Of a stretch of 64,000 bases of DNA, positions 17,344-26,425 are shown piece after piece. A model generated the notes under the pieces. It was not told the origin of the DNA. It made no database searches and saw only the letters and a list, made by a program, of their open reading frames with translations. This DNA is from Alphaproteobacteria bacterium. Lineage in GTDB: Bacteria > Pseudomonadota > Alphaproteobacteria > Micropepsales > Micropepsaceae. A program made the translations under genes and the position numbers. How positions within the stretch are numbered: position 1 is the stretch's first letter; every line of letters begins with the position of its first letter. The stretch covers positions 1 to 64,000 of the forward strand of contig JAFKFG010000018.1 of NCBI GenBank assembly GCA_017307355.1, read 5' to 3'.

Positions 17344-17874
17344 ATGGCCAAAGCCCAATTCCACAAGAACCAGCGTGTCTATGTGAAGCCCGTGGGCACA
17401 TGGGCCTTGATCGAGCATGTGGTGCCGCATTGGGCCAAGGGCCTCGATGAGCCCATCCGCGTCCATTACGATGTGGGCCTGGGCCGCGAATTCGCCGCCG
17501 AGGAATTGCAGAGCGAAGAGCCCATGAGCGAGACGCCCGTCGGCAGCGGACCGCGCTGGCGCGTGGTGCGGGCTCGCAACAAATGGCAGCCCGCGGAAGA
17601 TTGCGCCCGCCATCCAGTGCCGGGCACCTATCCGGTGGTGATCACCGGGGAAGCGGAATGGGGCGGCTGGCGCGTGCCGGGCGCCGAATATGACCTGGAC
17701 CCGCAAAAGGTGGAAATGCAGGCGCGGCTGATCGCCAGCGCGCCGCAACTGGCGGCTTTCGCCAGCGGCTTGGTGGAATGGGCCCGCAAATCGGGCGAGG
17801 ACATGCCCAACGCCCTGGCCGAACTGGCGCACAGCGCGCAGGACATCCTTGCGCATGTCAAAGGCCAAGGCTGA
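17344..17874 (+). CDS. Conserved hypothetical protein with a CtrA-type box upstream
   Basis: 176-residue soluble protein with no signal peptide or membrane segment. The N-terminal 55 residues (FHKNQRVYVKPVGTWALIEHVVPHW...VHYDVGLGREF) look like a small beta-barrel of SH3/KOW type; a middle part (WRVVRARNKWQPAEDCARHP...GEAEWGGWRVPGAEYDLD) and a helical C-terminus follow. I do not recognise a named family, though proteins of this look occur in alphaproteobacteria. The perfect CtrA box 45 bases upstream suggests cell-cycle-timed expression. The ATG at 17344 was chosen because the longer form begins inside the promoter region. Confidence 0.75.
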   Translation: MAKAQFHKNQRVYVKPVGTWALIEHVVPHWAKGLDEPIRVHYDVGLGREFAAEELQSEEPMSETPVGSGPRWRVVRARNKWQPAEDCARHPVPGTYPVVITGEAEWGGWRVPGAEYDLDPQKVEMQARLIASAPQLAAFASGLVEWARKSGEDMPNALAELAHSAQDILAHVKGQG

Positions 17875-19645
17875 CACGCGCTTCATGGATTCCGTGGCCG
17901 ATCCGAATTTTTCCATGCCCGTCATCGCGCGGCAGGCGGACGTTGCCGATTTTGGTGCGGATGGTGCGCAGGCAGGAACGCGAAAGATCACTGCCCTGCG
18001 GCACACGGCCGTCTTTTTCGCCGTGCTGGCCGGCTATACGGCGCTGACCCTGCTATTCTTTTGGCACGTACTGCCGCACCTTTCGTCCGCGCTGTTGGGT
18101 CCGCCGGAAGACAATCTGAATGACTTCTGGAACACCTGGTATGTGCTGCAGAAGCACTCCGGGGATTTTTTCTTCACCCATCTGCTTCGCTATCCGGAAG
18201 GCGCTTCGCTTTACTATCATTCCTTCACCTATCCGCAGGTCTTCACGGTCTGGGTATTGAGCAAAATCTTCGGCGCGTCGCTCCCCACCATTATTCAGCT
18301 GCAGAATTTCACAATCCTTGCCTCCTTTCCGTTGGCTGGCGCTGGCACCTATTATCTCTGCCGCTATCTGGGCGGCGACATAATCGGATCGGCGGCGGGC
18401 GGCTTTATCTTTGCTTTCAGCCCCTGGCACGTCGCCCAGACCATGCATCACGCGCTGGGCACGGGTGTCGAGTTCCTGCCTTGCTTCGTGCTGTGCTATC
18501 TGCAGGCGCTGAAACATCGAAGCTATCGCTGGCTCGCCTCGGCAACCCTGTTCTATGCCTTGAGCGCGCTTTCCGGCTGGTATTACCTGTTCTTCTGCTT
18601 TTACTTCCTCGCCTTTCATATTCTGTATCTGCGCGTCCATCACCATGCCTGGCCGCGCGGTTGGAATTTGCTCGCACCGGCCCTTTGCGTGGCCGGCACC
18701 GGCATGATTCTGCTGCCACTCATATTGCCGATGCTCGCGAGCGGCCTCAGCAGCAGCGCATACCAGGCCGGCAGCAACATTTTCGTGGCCGATCTTCTCG
18801 GATACACAGCCTTTCCCCCGGCCCACGCCTTCGCCTCGCTGAGCGAGAATTTGTTTCGCCATTTCACCGGGGGGCCCTGGGAAGCCACCGTCTATCTCGG
18901 CTTGGTCAATCTCGCGCTCCTGGCCTGGGGTTTGTGGCGCACGCAAAATGGTGAGCGACTTGTTCTGTGGTACGCGCTGGGCGGCATAATATTTTTCGCG
19001 GTGCTGGCCAGTGGGGATGCCCTGCACTGGATGGGCGACACGCTTCCCATTCACATGCCGGGCATCATACTCTCCAAACTCCCCTTCTTCGCCAATGTCC
19101 GTTCGCCGGCCCGCGCCATTGTCTTCGTCTATCTCTTCATGGGCATCGGCGTGGCGGTCACCATCGCGGCAGCCTTGAAAAGAAAAAGAACAATTTTCAC
19201 CGCGACCGTCTTGGGCCTTGCTCTAGCTCTAAGCCTGATCGACTTCTTTCCGGCAACTCTCGAAACGACTGCGATGTCCTGCAGTCCGACGCTCTCCGTT
19301 CTGGCGCGCGATCGCGACCAGGATTTCGGCGTGCTGGATCTTCCCTATGGCTATTCCGAAGGAAGTTTCTACATGGCGCAACAGGCATGTCATGGTCGGC
19401 CCATCGCGCAGGGCACCCTCGCCCGCCAACTGGCGCCAACGACTGCCAATCACTTGAATATCCAGAATCTTGCCGAACAGCGGCGACAGCTCGCGGCCGC
19501 GAAAATCAAATATATCCTGCTGCACCGCCCTAAGGGATATCTTTTCTACTGGCTTCCCCAGTATGACGGAAAACCGGAAGCCTATCGCCAATTTTACCCC
19601 GTGGTCGCGGATGGCGCGGACATGACGATTCTGCGGGTTTACTGA
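17855..19645 (+). CDS. Polytopic GT-C-like membrane glycosyltransferase
   Basis: 596-residue inner-membrane protein with about ten to twelve hydrophobic helices and an early periplasmic loop carrying acidic residues (PPEDNLNDFWNTWY), the layout of lipid-phosphate-sugar-dependent GT-C transferases. A hydrophilic C-terminal domain (about residues 470-596) contains FGVLDLPYGYSEGSFYMAQQ. It probably transfers a sugar from a polyprenyl donor in the periplasm. It overlaps the preceding gene by 20 bases and precedes a GtrB-type transferase that could make that donor. G+C is visibly lower than in flanking genes. The start is uncertain (17849 TTG, 17855 ATG or 17885 ATG); 17855 has AGGA upstream. Confidence 0.75.
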   Translation: MSKAKADTRFMDSVADPNFSMPVIARQADVADFGADGAQAGTRKITALRHTAVFFAVLAGYTALTLLFFWHVLPHLSSALLGPPEDNLNDFWNTWYVLQKHSGDFFFTHLLRYPEGASLYYHSFTYPQVFTVWVLSKIFGASLPTIIQLQNFTILASFPLAGAGTYYLCRYLGGDIIGSAAGGFIFAFSPWHVAQTMHHALGTGVEFLPCFVLCYLQALKHRSYRWLASATLFYALSALSGWYYLFFCFYFLAFHILYLRVHHHAWPRGWNLLAPALCVAGTGMILLPLILPMLASGLSSSAYQAGSNIFVADLLGYTAFPPAHAFASLSENLFRHFTGGPWEATVYLGLVNLALLAWGLWRTQNGERLVLWYALGGIIFFAVLASGDALHWMGDTLPIHMPGIILSKLPFFANVRSPARAIVFVYLFMGIGVAVTIAAALKRKRTIFTATVLGLALALSLIDFFPATLETTAMSCSPTLSVLARDRDQDFGVLDLPYGYSEGSFYMAQQACHGRPIAQGTLARQLAPTTANHLNIQNLAEQRRQLAAAKIKYILLHRPKGYLFYWLPQYDGKPEAYRQFYPVVADGADMTILRVY

Positions 19646-19708
19646 TTCCATACCGCGCGCGGTATTATATTCTTCCGCCATCAAGCGGATTCGGTCCGCG
19701 ACCATTGG

Positions 19709-20656
19709 ATGCGACCTCAAATGCCTAGAGCCGAGCACCCATTCCTGAGTCTGGTCGTACCGGTTTTCAACGAAGAATCGTCGATCGATGTCTTTCTCGC
19801 AACCGTCGCGCCCATCATCGCCCGGCAGGAATGCGAACACGAGATCCTGTTCGTGGACGACGGAAGCCGCGACAAGACATTGCCCGCATTGCGCGCGGCG
19901 AAGACGCACAACCCATCGATCGCCATTCTGTCCCTGTCGAGAAATTTCGGAAAGGAAGCGGCGATGACGGCGGGCCTGGATCACGCCCGGGGGGATGTCG
20001 TCATCCCCATCGATGTCGACCTGCAGGATCCGCCCGAACTGATCGCGGAGTTCATCGCGCGATGGCGCGCCGGCGCGGATATCGTGTATGGCGCACGCAT
20101 GTCGCGCGCGTCCGACGGCATCGTCAAGCGCACCAGCGCACGTTATTTCTACAAGCTGTTCAACATGATGTCGCCGCTTCAGATCCCGTTCGACGCGGGC
20201 GATTACAGGCTGATGGATCGGCGGGTTGTTGATGAAATTAAAAAACTGCATGAGCGCAACCGCTTCATGAAAGGCCTGATGACCTGGCCCGGATTTCGCA
20301 CCGAGCGTGTCGAGTTTGAACGGCCCCAGCGCGCGGCGGGACGGACGAGCTGGAATTACTGGAAATTGTGGAATTTCGCGCTGGACGGAATCACCAGTTT
20401 TTCCACCCTGCCACTCCGGCTGTGGCTGTATGTCGGCGGAATCATTTCGCTTCTCTCATTTCTCTATGCCGGCTTCATCATCATTCATGCGTTCATCACG
20501 GGCGGAGACGTGCCGGGCTACCCATCCTTGATGGTGGCCATCATGTTTTTTGGCGGCATCCAGCTCTTTTCCATCGGCCTGGTCGGGGAATATGTCGGCC
20601 GCATCTTCAATGAGACCAAAGGGCGGCCCATCTACATCATCGACAAGATCGAATAG
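19709..20656 (+). CDS. GtrB/DPM1-like family 2 glycosyltransferase
   Basis: 315-residue transferase that charges undecaprenyl phosphate with a sugar at the inner face of the membrane. GT-A core: LVVPVFNEESSID, Asp50-Asp51 in FVDDGSRDKT, and the metal-binding DVDLQDPPEL at residues 102-111. Two C-terminal membrane helices (about 235-258 and 270-292) and the GLVGEYVGRIFNETKGRPIYI ending are typical of the GtrB/YfdH group. It sits between the GT-C-like protein and a methyltransferase, as expected for a surface-glycan side-branch module. ATGs at 19709 and 19721 are both possible starts. Confidence 0.93.
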   Translation: MRPQMPRAEHPFLSLVVPVFNEESSIDVFLATVAPIIARQECEHEILFVDDGSRDKTLPALRAAKTHNPSIAILSLSRNFGKEAAMTAGLDHARGDVVIPIDVDLQDPPELIAEFIARWRAGADIVYGARMSRASDGIVKRTSARYFYKLFNMMSPLQIPFDAGDYRLMDRRVVDEIKKLHERNRFMKGLMTWPGFRTERVEFERPQRAAGRTSWNYWKLWNFALDGITSFSTLPLRLWLYVGGIISLLSFLYAGFIIIHAFITGGDVPGYPSLMVAIMFFGGIQLFSIGLVGEYVGRIFNETKGRPIYIIDKIE

Positions 20657-20665
20657 AGCGTCTCC

Positions 20666-21382
20666 GTGGACCTGAAAGAAGAAGAGATACTCGGCGACCA
20701 GATTCAATCGCACTGGTACTACCGTGCGAAAGCCGCCGCATTGCTGCGGAACCTCAGAGGCCGGGTGCCCGAGGAAATCCTGGATGTGGGGGCGGGATCT
20801 GGTTTTTTTTCGCGCAGCCTGCTGCAGCAAACCGATGCCCGGCGCGCAACCTGCGTGGACATCGGATATCGCGAGGAGAGAGACGAGACCTGCGGCGACA
20901 AGCCGATCGCCTTTCGGCGCGCAATCGGCTCCAGCCGGGCGGACCTGGTGCTCGCCATGGATGTGATCGAGCATGTCGAGGACGATGCCGGCCTCATTCG
21001 CGCCTATAGCGATCTCGTATCTCCGGGAACCCGTTTCGTCATCTCGGTTCCCGCCTTCAATTTCCTTTGGAGCGCGCACGACGTGTTCCTGGAGCATCAT
21101 CGCCGATACACGTTGCGCACCCTCGAGGCCGCGATGCACAAGGCCGGATTGGAAGTGGATTGGAGCCATTATTACTATGCCAGCGTGTTTCCCATCGCCG
21201 CCGGCTTGCGGTTGCTGGAGCGTGCGAAAGGCCCGCGCGCCGTCAAGCCGCAAAGCCAATTGCGCCGGCATGGCACTTTTGTGAACGGCGCCTTTTCGGC
21301 GCTGCTCGCGGCCGAGCGGCCGATGATGCGCGCCAACAGGCTTTTCGGCCTGACGGTGTTTGCCGGAGGCCACAAGCCCTGA
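20666..21382 (+). CDS. Class I SAM-dependent methyltransferase
   Basis: 238-residue soluble methyltransferase. SAM-binding motif I is ILDVGAGSGFFSRSL at about residues 38-52, motif II ATCVDIGY, and the post-motif VLAMDVIEHVEDD is typical of the UbiE/bioC-like fold. The HHRRYTLRTLEAAMHKAG stretch occurs in methyltransferases of polysaccharide loci. It starts with GTG nine bases after the glycosyltransferase stop, so it is in the same operon and may methylate a sugar or lipid carrier. Substrate unknown. Confidence 0.88.
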   Translation: MDLKEEEILGDQIQSHWYYRAKAAALLRNLRGRVPEEILDVGAGSGFFSRSLLQQTDARRATCVDIGYREERDETCGDKPIAFRRAIGSSRADLVLAMDVIEHVEDDAGLIRAYSDLVSPGTRFVISVPAFNFLWSAHDVFLEHHRRYTLRTLEAAMHKAGLEVDWSHYYYASVFPIAAGLRLLERAKGPRAVKPQSQLRRHGTFVNGAFSALLAAERPMMRANRLFGLTVFAGGHKP

Positions 21383-21568
21383 CCAATGTCCATCGCCGCG
21401 GTCGCTTCCGTTTGCGGGGCAAGCGGCCGCCGCACGGGAACTCGGGCTTCGGTCTTTGATCCGGCAATCGTTAAGCATGTCTCGCTTTTTCCGGCGGAAA
21501 TCCGGGCTCTGCTGGATCGGTGGATGTTTCTAGGTTAGGTTGTATCCGTCGAGGCTGGGAAACCCGAT

Positions 21569-22630
21569 ATGGATACAAGACCATTGGCGGCGCCGCAGGC
21601 GCCCGCCGCCTCGTTGCGCAACACCATGCGCTTCGAAGGATCCGCCGGCGAATATTTCAAGATCTGGATCGTCAATATCGCGCTGACCATCGTCACGCTC
21701 GGCATCTTCAGCGCCTGGGCCAAGGTGAGAAGCAAACGATATTTCTACGGCAACACCTATATCGGCACCAATGCTTTCGACTATCACGCCGCCCCCTTGC
21801 GCATATTGCTGGGCCGGGCGATCGCGTTCGGCTTTCTGCTGGCTTATTCGCTGACCGCCGCGATTTCGCCGAAGCTCATCGGGCTCTGGTATTTGCTGTT
21901 CCTCGCGGCGCTGCCCTGGCTGATCAAGTCCAGCCTGCGCTTCGCCGCCCGCAACACCAGCTATCGCAATGTGCGGTTCGATTTCCACGGCAGCTATTGG
22001 GGCGCTTGCAAAGCCTTCATCCTGTGGCAGATGCTGGCGGTCGTTACCCTGCTTTCATTGCTGCCCTTCGCGCATCGCGCCCGCGACTATTACCACATCA
22101 ACAATAACCGCTACGGCCAAACGGCATTCCAGGCCGAAATACCGGTCGGCAAGCTCTACAAATATTACGGGCTGGCCCTGCTCGCCATTCTGGGAGCCCT
22201 TGCCGTGATCGTGGGCCTGACGGGCGGGACCATGAATATATTCAAGCCCGCCGATGGGCTCGTCATTGCCGCCCGGATTGTGGCGGTCATTTTCGGCGCG
22301 GTCGCTTTCTGGGGCGCGCCGGCCTATCTGGGCGCGCTGACCTTCAATCTGGCGCTCAACAATACCCGTCTCGGCGAAAATGTGACCTTCGAGTCTCATT
22401 TGTCGCCGGTCCGGATGACATGGATCGTATTCAGCAACATTCTGCTGACGATGATCTCCCTGGGATTGCTGTATCCCTGGGCGCGCGTCCGGCGGGCCCG
22501 CTATATGGCCGAATGCATGACCGTCGTCAGCCCCGCGGATGCCGGGGACTTCCAATCCATGCCCATGCCTGCCGGTAACACCATCGGCGAGGAAGTGGCG
22601 AGCTTCTTCGACATCGATTTCGGCCTCTGA
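21569..22630 (+). CDS. DUF898 (YjgN-like) inner-membrane protein
   Basis: 353-residue protein with about seven membrane helices and the DUF898 signature motifs: FEGSAGEYFKIWIVNIALT, TLGIFSAWAKVRSKRYFYGNT, SSLRFAARNTSYRNVRF and, near the end, LGLLYPWARVRRARYMAE. The family is widespread and uncharacterised. The next gene, an M48 peptidase, starts three bases after its stop; DUF898-M48 pairs recur in proteobacteria, so the two proteins probably work together in the membrane. Confidence 0.9.
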   Translation: MDTRPLAAPQAPAASLRNTMRFEGSAGEYFKIWIVNIALTIVTLGIFSAWAKVRSKRYFYGNTYIGTNAFDYHAAPLRILLGRAIAFGFLLAYSLTAAISPKLIGLWYLLFLAALPWLIKSSLRFAARNTSYRNVRFDFHGSYWGACKAFILWQMLAVVTLLSLLPFAHRARDYYHINNNRYGQTAFQAEIPVGKLYKYYGLALLAILGALAVIVGLTGGTMNIFKPADGLVIAARIVAVIFGAVAFWGAPAYLGALTFNLALNNTRLGENVTFESHLSPVRMTWIVFSNILLTMISLGLLYPWARVRRARYMAECMTVVSPADAGDFQSMPMPAGNTIGEEVASFFDIDFGL

Positions 22631-22632
22631 CG

Positions 22633-23652
22633 GTGCCGCTTCCAGGCTTCTATTTTCCTCCCGGTTCCGCCCGCCAGACCGAAGCCGAATTGTACCTCAC
22701 CGCTGACGGAAAATATCTGGAGGTCCGGGACGGCGGCGGCACATTGCTGGCCAGCGCCCCGCGGCGGCAGGTTACGGTGACGTCGCGGCTGGGCAATCTC
22801 AGGCGCAAGGTGGCATATCCTGACGGCGCGCTATTCGAGACCGCGGACAATGACGGAATCGATGCACTGCTGACGGGCCATAATGGTGCGTTGGCACGGC
22901 TGGAGCGGTCCTGGCGCCTGGCGGCCCTGTCCCTGCTGGCCATCGCTGCCTGCACTGCGCTCTTCATTCTTTATGGCGTTCCGCGCAGCGCGGAGTGGCT
23001 GGCACGGGAAACACCACCATCGGCGTCGCGCGTCATTGCCGACCAGACCTTGAAGGCCATGGAGGGCAAATTTCTTCTGCCGACGGGATTGCCGCTTGCC
23101 CGGCAGCAGCGGATCCGCGACCGCTTCGCGCGTGTGGCGGGATGGGAAGCATCCGGACATGGTTACGACTTGTTGCTGCGCAACGCGCCACATGTCGGCC
23201 CCAATGCCTTCGCCTTGCCGGACGGGCGCATCGTCGTGACCGACCAGCTGGTCCTGATGGCAAAAAGCGATACAGAACTGGACGGCGTTCTGGCCCATGA
23301 GATGGCCCATGTGAATCACTCCCATGGTCTCAGAAGCGTCTATCAGGCATCGCTCATCCCCGCTGCGATCGCCTTTATCACCGGAGATGCCAGCCAATTC
23401 GCGCAGATGACGGTGATCCTGCCCGCCATCCTTGTGCAATCGGCCTATTCGCGCAAATTCGAGCAACAGGCCGATGACGACGCGGCGATACTGCTGCGGC
23501 GCCAAGGCGAGGATCCCGCCGCGCTGGCCGGCTTCCTGGAGCGGATGGAGCTCAAGACCTGCGGCAAGACCGGTTGCGGCCCCAGCTGGCTGGGCTCGCA
23601 TCCGGCCACATCCGCCAGGGCCGCGCGCCTGCGCCGCGCCCCGGCACAATGA
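22633..23652 (+). CDS. M48 family membrane metallopeptidase
   Basis: 339-residue zinc protease related to HtpX/BepA. One membrane helix lies at about residues 97-117 (LAALSLLAIAACTALFILYGV). The zinc site is HEMAH with His222, Glu223 and His226 in LAHEMAHVNHSHG, and the third ligand is expected in the KFEQQADDDAAILL segment. It starts with GTG directly after the DUF898 gene. The N-terminal ~95 residues resemble a small beta-domain seen in DUF898-linked M48 proteins. Probably degrades or trims envelope proteins. Confidence 0.9.
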   Translation: MPLPGFYFPPGSARQTEAELYLTADGKYLEVRDGGGTLLASAPRRQVTVTSRLGNLRRKVAYPDGALFETADNDGIDALLTGHNGALARLERSWRLAALSLLAIAACTALFILYGVPRSAEWLARETPPSASRVIADQTLKAMEGKFLLPTGLPLARQQRIRDRFARVAGWEASGHGYDLLLRNAPHVGPNAFALPDGRIVVTDQLVLMAKSDTELDGVLAHEMAHVNHSHGLRSVYQASLIPAAIAFITGDASQFAQMTVILPAILVQSAYSRKFEQQADDDAAILLRRQGEDPAALAGFLERMELKTCGKTGCGPSWLGSHPATSARAARLRRAPAQ

Positions 23653-23702
23653 CAGCCGCCCGGCTTTCCCGCTAACCTCGCGCCATTTCCAACGAGGTCC
23701 GC

Positions 23703-26306
23703 ATGCGCACCGAAGAACCCCGCGCCATCCATCTGGCCGATTATCAGGCGCCCGATTTTCGCATCGAGACGGTGCATCTGGGCTTCGCGCTCGATCCGGA
23801 AAACACCCGTGTCTCCGCCAGGCTGGCGATAACCCGCCAGCGCGCGGGCGCGCCGCTGGTACTCCATGGCGAAGAGCTGAAGCTGGTCTCCATCACGCTG
23901 GACGGCAAGGTGCTGGCGGATGACGACTATCGCCTGGATGCCAAGTCCCTCACCATCGCGTCGGTGCCGGATCGCTTCGTGCTGGAAACAGTGTGCGAGA
24001 TTGCCCCCGCCGCCAACACGGCCCTGGAAGGCCTTTATCAATCGGCGGGAATCTTTTGCACCCAATGCGAGCCGGAAGGCTTTCGGCGCATCACCTGGTT
24101 CCTGGACCGGCCGGACAATCTGTCCGTCTTCACGGTGCGGATGGAAGCGGACCGCGAGCAATATCCGGTGCTGCTGTCCAACGGCAACCGGCTGGATGCG
24201 GGACCGCTGGCTGGCGGGCGGCATTTCGCGCTGTGGCACGATCCCTTTCCCAAGCCGTCCTATCTGTTCGCGCTGGTGGCGGGAGATCTGGGGGCGATCC
24301 ATGACAGCTTCGTCACCATGTCGGGCCGCAAGATCGCGCTCGCCATCTATGTGGAGCATGGCAACGAACCCCGCGCGACCTATGCCATGGGTGCGCTCAA
24401 GCGGGCGATGAAATGGGACGAGGAGGCTTACGGCCGCGAATATGACCTCGACATTTTCATGATCGTGGCGGTGTCGGCCTTCAACATGGGCGCGATGGAG
24501 AATAAGGGCCTCAACATCTTCAACGACAAGGTTCTCCTGGCCTCGCCGGAAACCGCCACGGATGACGACTATGCCCGAATCGAAAGCGTGGTGGCGCATG
24601 AGTATTTTCACAATTGGACCGGCGACCGCATCACCTGCCGCGACTGGTTCCAGCTTTCATTGAAGGAAGGCCTGACGGTTTTCCGCGACCAGAGTTTTTC
24701 CGGCGACATGCGCAGCCATGGCGTCCAGCGCATCCAGGATGTGCGCGCCCTGCGCGGACGGCAATTCCAGGAAGATGCCGGCCCCCTCGCCCATCCGGTG
24801 CAGCCACAGAGTTATATCGAGATCAACAATTTCTACACCGCCACGGTCTATGAAAAAGGCTCCGAAGTCATCGGCATGCTGAAGACGCTGGTGGGACCGG
24901 AGACCTACCGCAAGGCGACAGACCTGTATTTCGAGCGCCATGACGGCCAGGCCGCGACGGTCGAGGACTGGGTCAAATGTTTCGAAGACGCCAGCGGCCG
25001 CGACCTGACGCAATTCCGCCTCTGGTATCGCCAGGCGGGCACGCCGCAAATCGCGGCCGAAGGCATGTATGACGCAAAAGCCCGCACCTATGCTTTGACC
25101 TTGTCGCAGGCATTGGGCGCCACGCCCGGCCAGACCGACAAACTGCCCATGCATATTCCCGTGGCCATCGGCTTGATCGGCCGGAGCGGCGCGGCGTTTT
25201 CCCTGACCTTGGACGGCGAAAACGAATCCGGTCCGCAGACCCGCGTGCTGGAATTGCGCGAGGCCCGGCAGAGCTTTCGCTTCGTCGATGTCGCGGAAGA
25301 GCCGCTGCTGTCGCTGGGGCGCGGCTTTTCCGCGCCCGCCATTTTCAAGACTCAGCACAGTGCCCAGGACCAGGCCGTGCTGATGGGCTGCGATGGCGAC
25401 GATTTCAACCGCTGGGAAGCGGGCCAGGCATTGGCGGCGCGGATCATGCTCGACGGTGCCGGATCGAGCGGCGCCTATGTCGCCGCGCTCGGCCCCATTC
25501 TCTCCAAGGCGATGGACGATCCGGCCTTCGCCGCCCAGATGCTGATGCCGCCCACCGAAAGCGAGATCGCGGCAAGGCGCATGCCGGCCGATCCCGATGC
25601 CATCCATGCCGCGCGGGCGACACTGGTGCGGGCGGTGGCGCACGCCCATGGCGGCGTGATGGCCGAACTCTACGAGCATATGCGCGATGCCAATGACTTC
25701 AGCCCCGACGCGCAATCGGCCGGACGCCGGGCTTTGCGCAACGCCTGCCTGCGCTATCTGACCGCCGCCAACGACGAAGCGGCCGCAGGATTGGCGGATG
25801 CGCATTATCGCACCGCCGACAATATGACCGACATGATCGCGGGCCTGGCCGCGCTCACCCGGATGGAAAGCCCGCTCAGGGACAAGGCGTTCACTCATTT
25901 CCACGACCGGTTCCGGGGCGACCCCCTGGTGCTGGACAAATGGATGAGCCTGCAGGCGGGCGCGCCCCTGCCCGACACCGTGGCCTCGGTCCGGGCCTTG
26001 ATGAAGCATCCGGCTTTCGACATGAAGAATCCCAACCGGGTGCGGGCGCTGATCGGCGCCTTCAGCGCCAATCACTTACGCTTCCACGACAAGTCCGGGG
26101 CGGGCTATCGCCTTCTGGGTGAGGTGATCCGCACGCTCGATCCGATGAATCCGCAGGTGGCGGCCCGGCTGGCGGGCGCGTTCGAAACCTGGCGGCGCTA
26201 TGACGGGAATCGTCAAGGTCTGATGCGGGCCGAACTGGAAGAAACCCTGGCGCGCAAGGACCTCTCGCCCAACCTGTTCGAAGTGGCGTCGAAAATCCTC
26301 GGCTGA
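23703..26306 (+). CDS. pepN: Aminopeptidase N (M1 family)
   Basis: 867-residue cytoplasmic zinc aminopeptidase with broad N-terminal specificity, working in peptide turnover. The exopeptidase motif GAMEN is at residues 263-267, the zinc motif HEYFHNW has His299, Glu300 and His303, and the third ligand lies in the LKEGLTVFRDQSF helix. Length and the C-terminal helical domain fit the PepN (E. coli) branch. The ATG follows an AACGAGGTCC region. A stand-alone housekeeping gene. Confidence 0.96.
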   Translation: MRTEEPRAIHLADYQAPDFRIETVHLGFALDPENTRVSARLAITRQRAGAPLVLHGEELKLVSITLDGKVLADDDYRLDAKSLTIASVPDRFVLETVCEIAPAANTALEGLYQSAGIFCTQCEPEGFRRITWFLDRPDNLSVFTVRMEADREQYPVLLSNGNRLDAGPLAGGRHFALWHDPFPKPSYLFALVAGDLGAIHDSFVTMSGRKIALAIYVEHGNEPRATYAMGALKRAMKWDEEAYGREYDLDIFMIVAVSAFNMGAMENKGLNIFNDKVLLASPETATDDDYARIESVVAHEYFHNWTGDRITCRDWFQLSLKEGLTVFRDQSFSGDMRSHGVQRIQDVRALRGRQFQEDAGPLAHPVQPQSYIEINNFYTATVYEKGSEVIGMLKTLVGPETYRKATDLYFERHDGQAATVEDWVKCFEDASGRDLTQFRLWYRQAGTPQIAAEGMYDAKARTYALTLSQALGATPGQTDKLPMHIPVAIGLIGRSGAAFSLTLDGENESGPQTRVLELREARQSFRFVDVAEEPLLSLGRGFSAPAIFKTQHSAQDQAVLMGCDGDDFNRWEAGQALAARIMLDGAGSSGAYVAALGPILSKAMDDPAFAAQMLMPPTESEIAARRMPADPDAIHAARATLVRAVAHAHGGVMAELYEHMRDANDFSPDAQSAGRRALRNACLRYLTAANDEAAAGLADAHYRTADNMTDMIAGLAALTRMESPLRDKAFTHFHDRFRGDPLVLDKWMSLQAGAPLPDTVASVRALMKHPAFDMKNPNRVRALIGAFSANHLRFHDKSGAGYRLLGEVIRTLDPMNPQVAARLAGAFETWRRYDGNRQGLMRAELEETLARKDLSPNLFEVASKILG

Positions 26307-26327
26307 TCCTCCATCCGGCGCGGGCGG

Positions 26328-26354
26328 TTAATTCGTCATTAACCAAAATTAACC
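26328..26354. promoter_or_regulatory. CtrA-type boxes upstream of a histidine kinase gene
   Basis: TTAATTCGTCATTAAC (26328-26343) is a perfect TTAA-N7-TTAAC. Its right half also begins TTAACCAAAATTAACC (26339-26354), giving a second TTAACC half-site ten bases on. Three half-sites within 27 bases, about 75-95 bases upstream of the kinase ATG, suggest cooperative binding of a CtrA-like regulator. Confidence 0.6.
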
Positions 26355-26366
26355 GCGGTGGACAGC

Positions 26367-26410
26367 GAGTCGCCGATTCGCGTACTCCTGAGAGCGATTC
26401 GCTGATTCGC
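26367..26410. promoter_or_regulatory. Four GANTC sites in two tandem heptamer pairs
   Basis: GAGTCGC-C-GATTCGC (26367-26381) and GATTCGC-T-GATTCGC (26396-26410). Heptamers within a pair are 8 bases apart and the pairs are 29 bases apart (nearly three helical turns). Each heptamer contains GANTC, the methylation site of the alphaproteobacterial cell-cycle enzyme CcrM. The array may be a methylation-sensitive or response-regulator operator. Confidence 0.5.
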
Positions 26411-26425
26411 CTTTGGGGGCATGAG

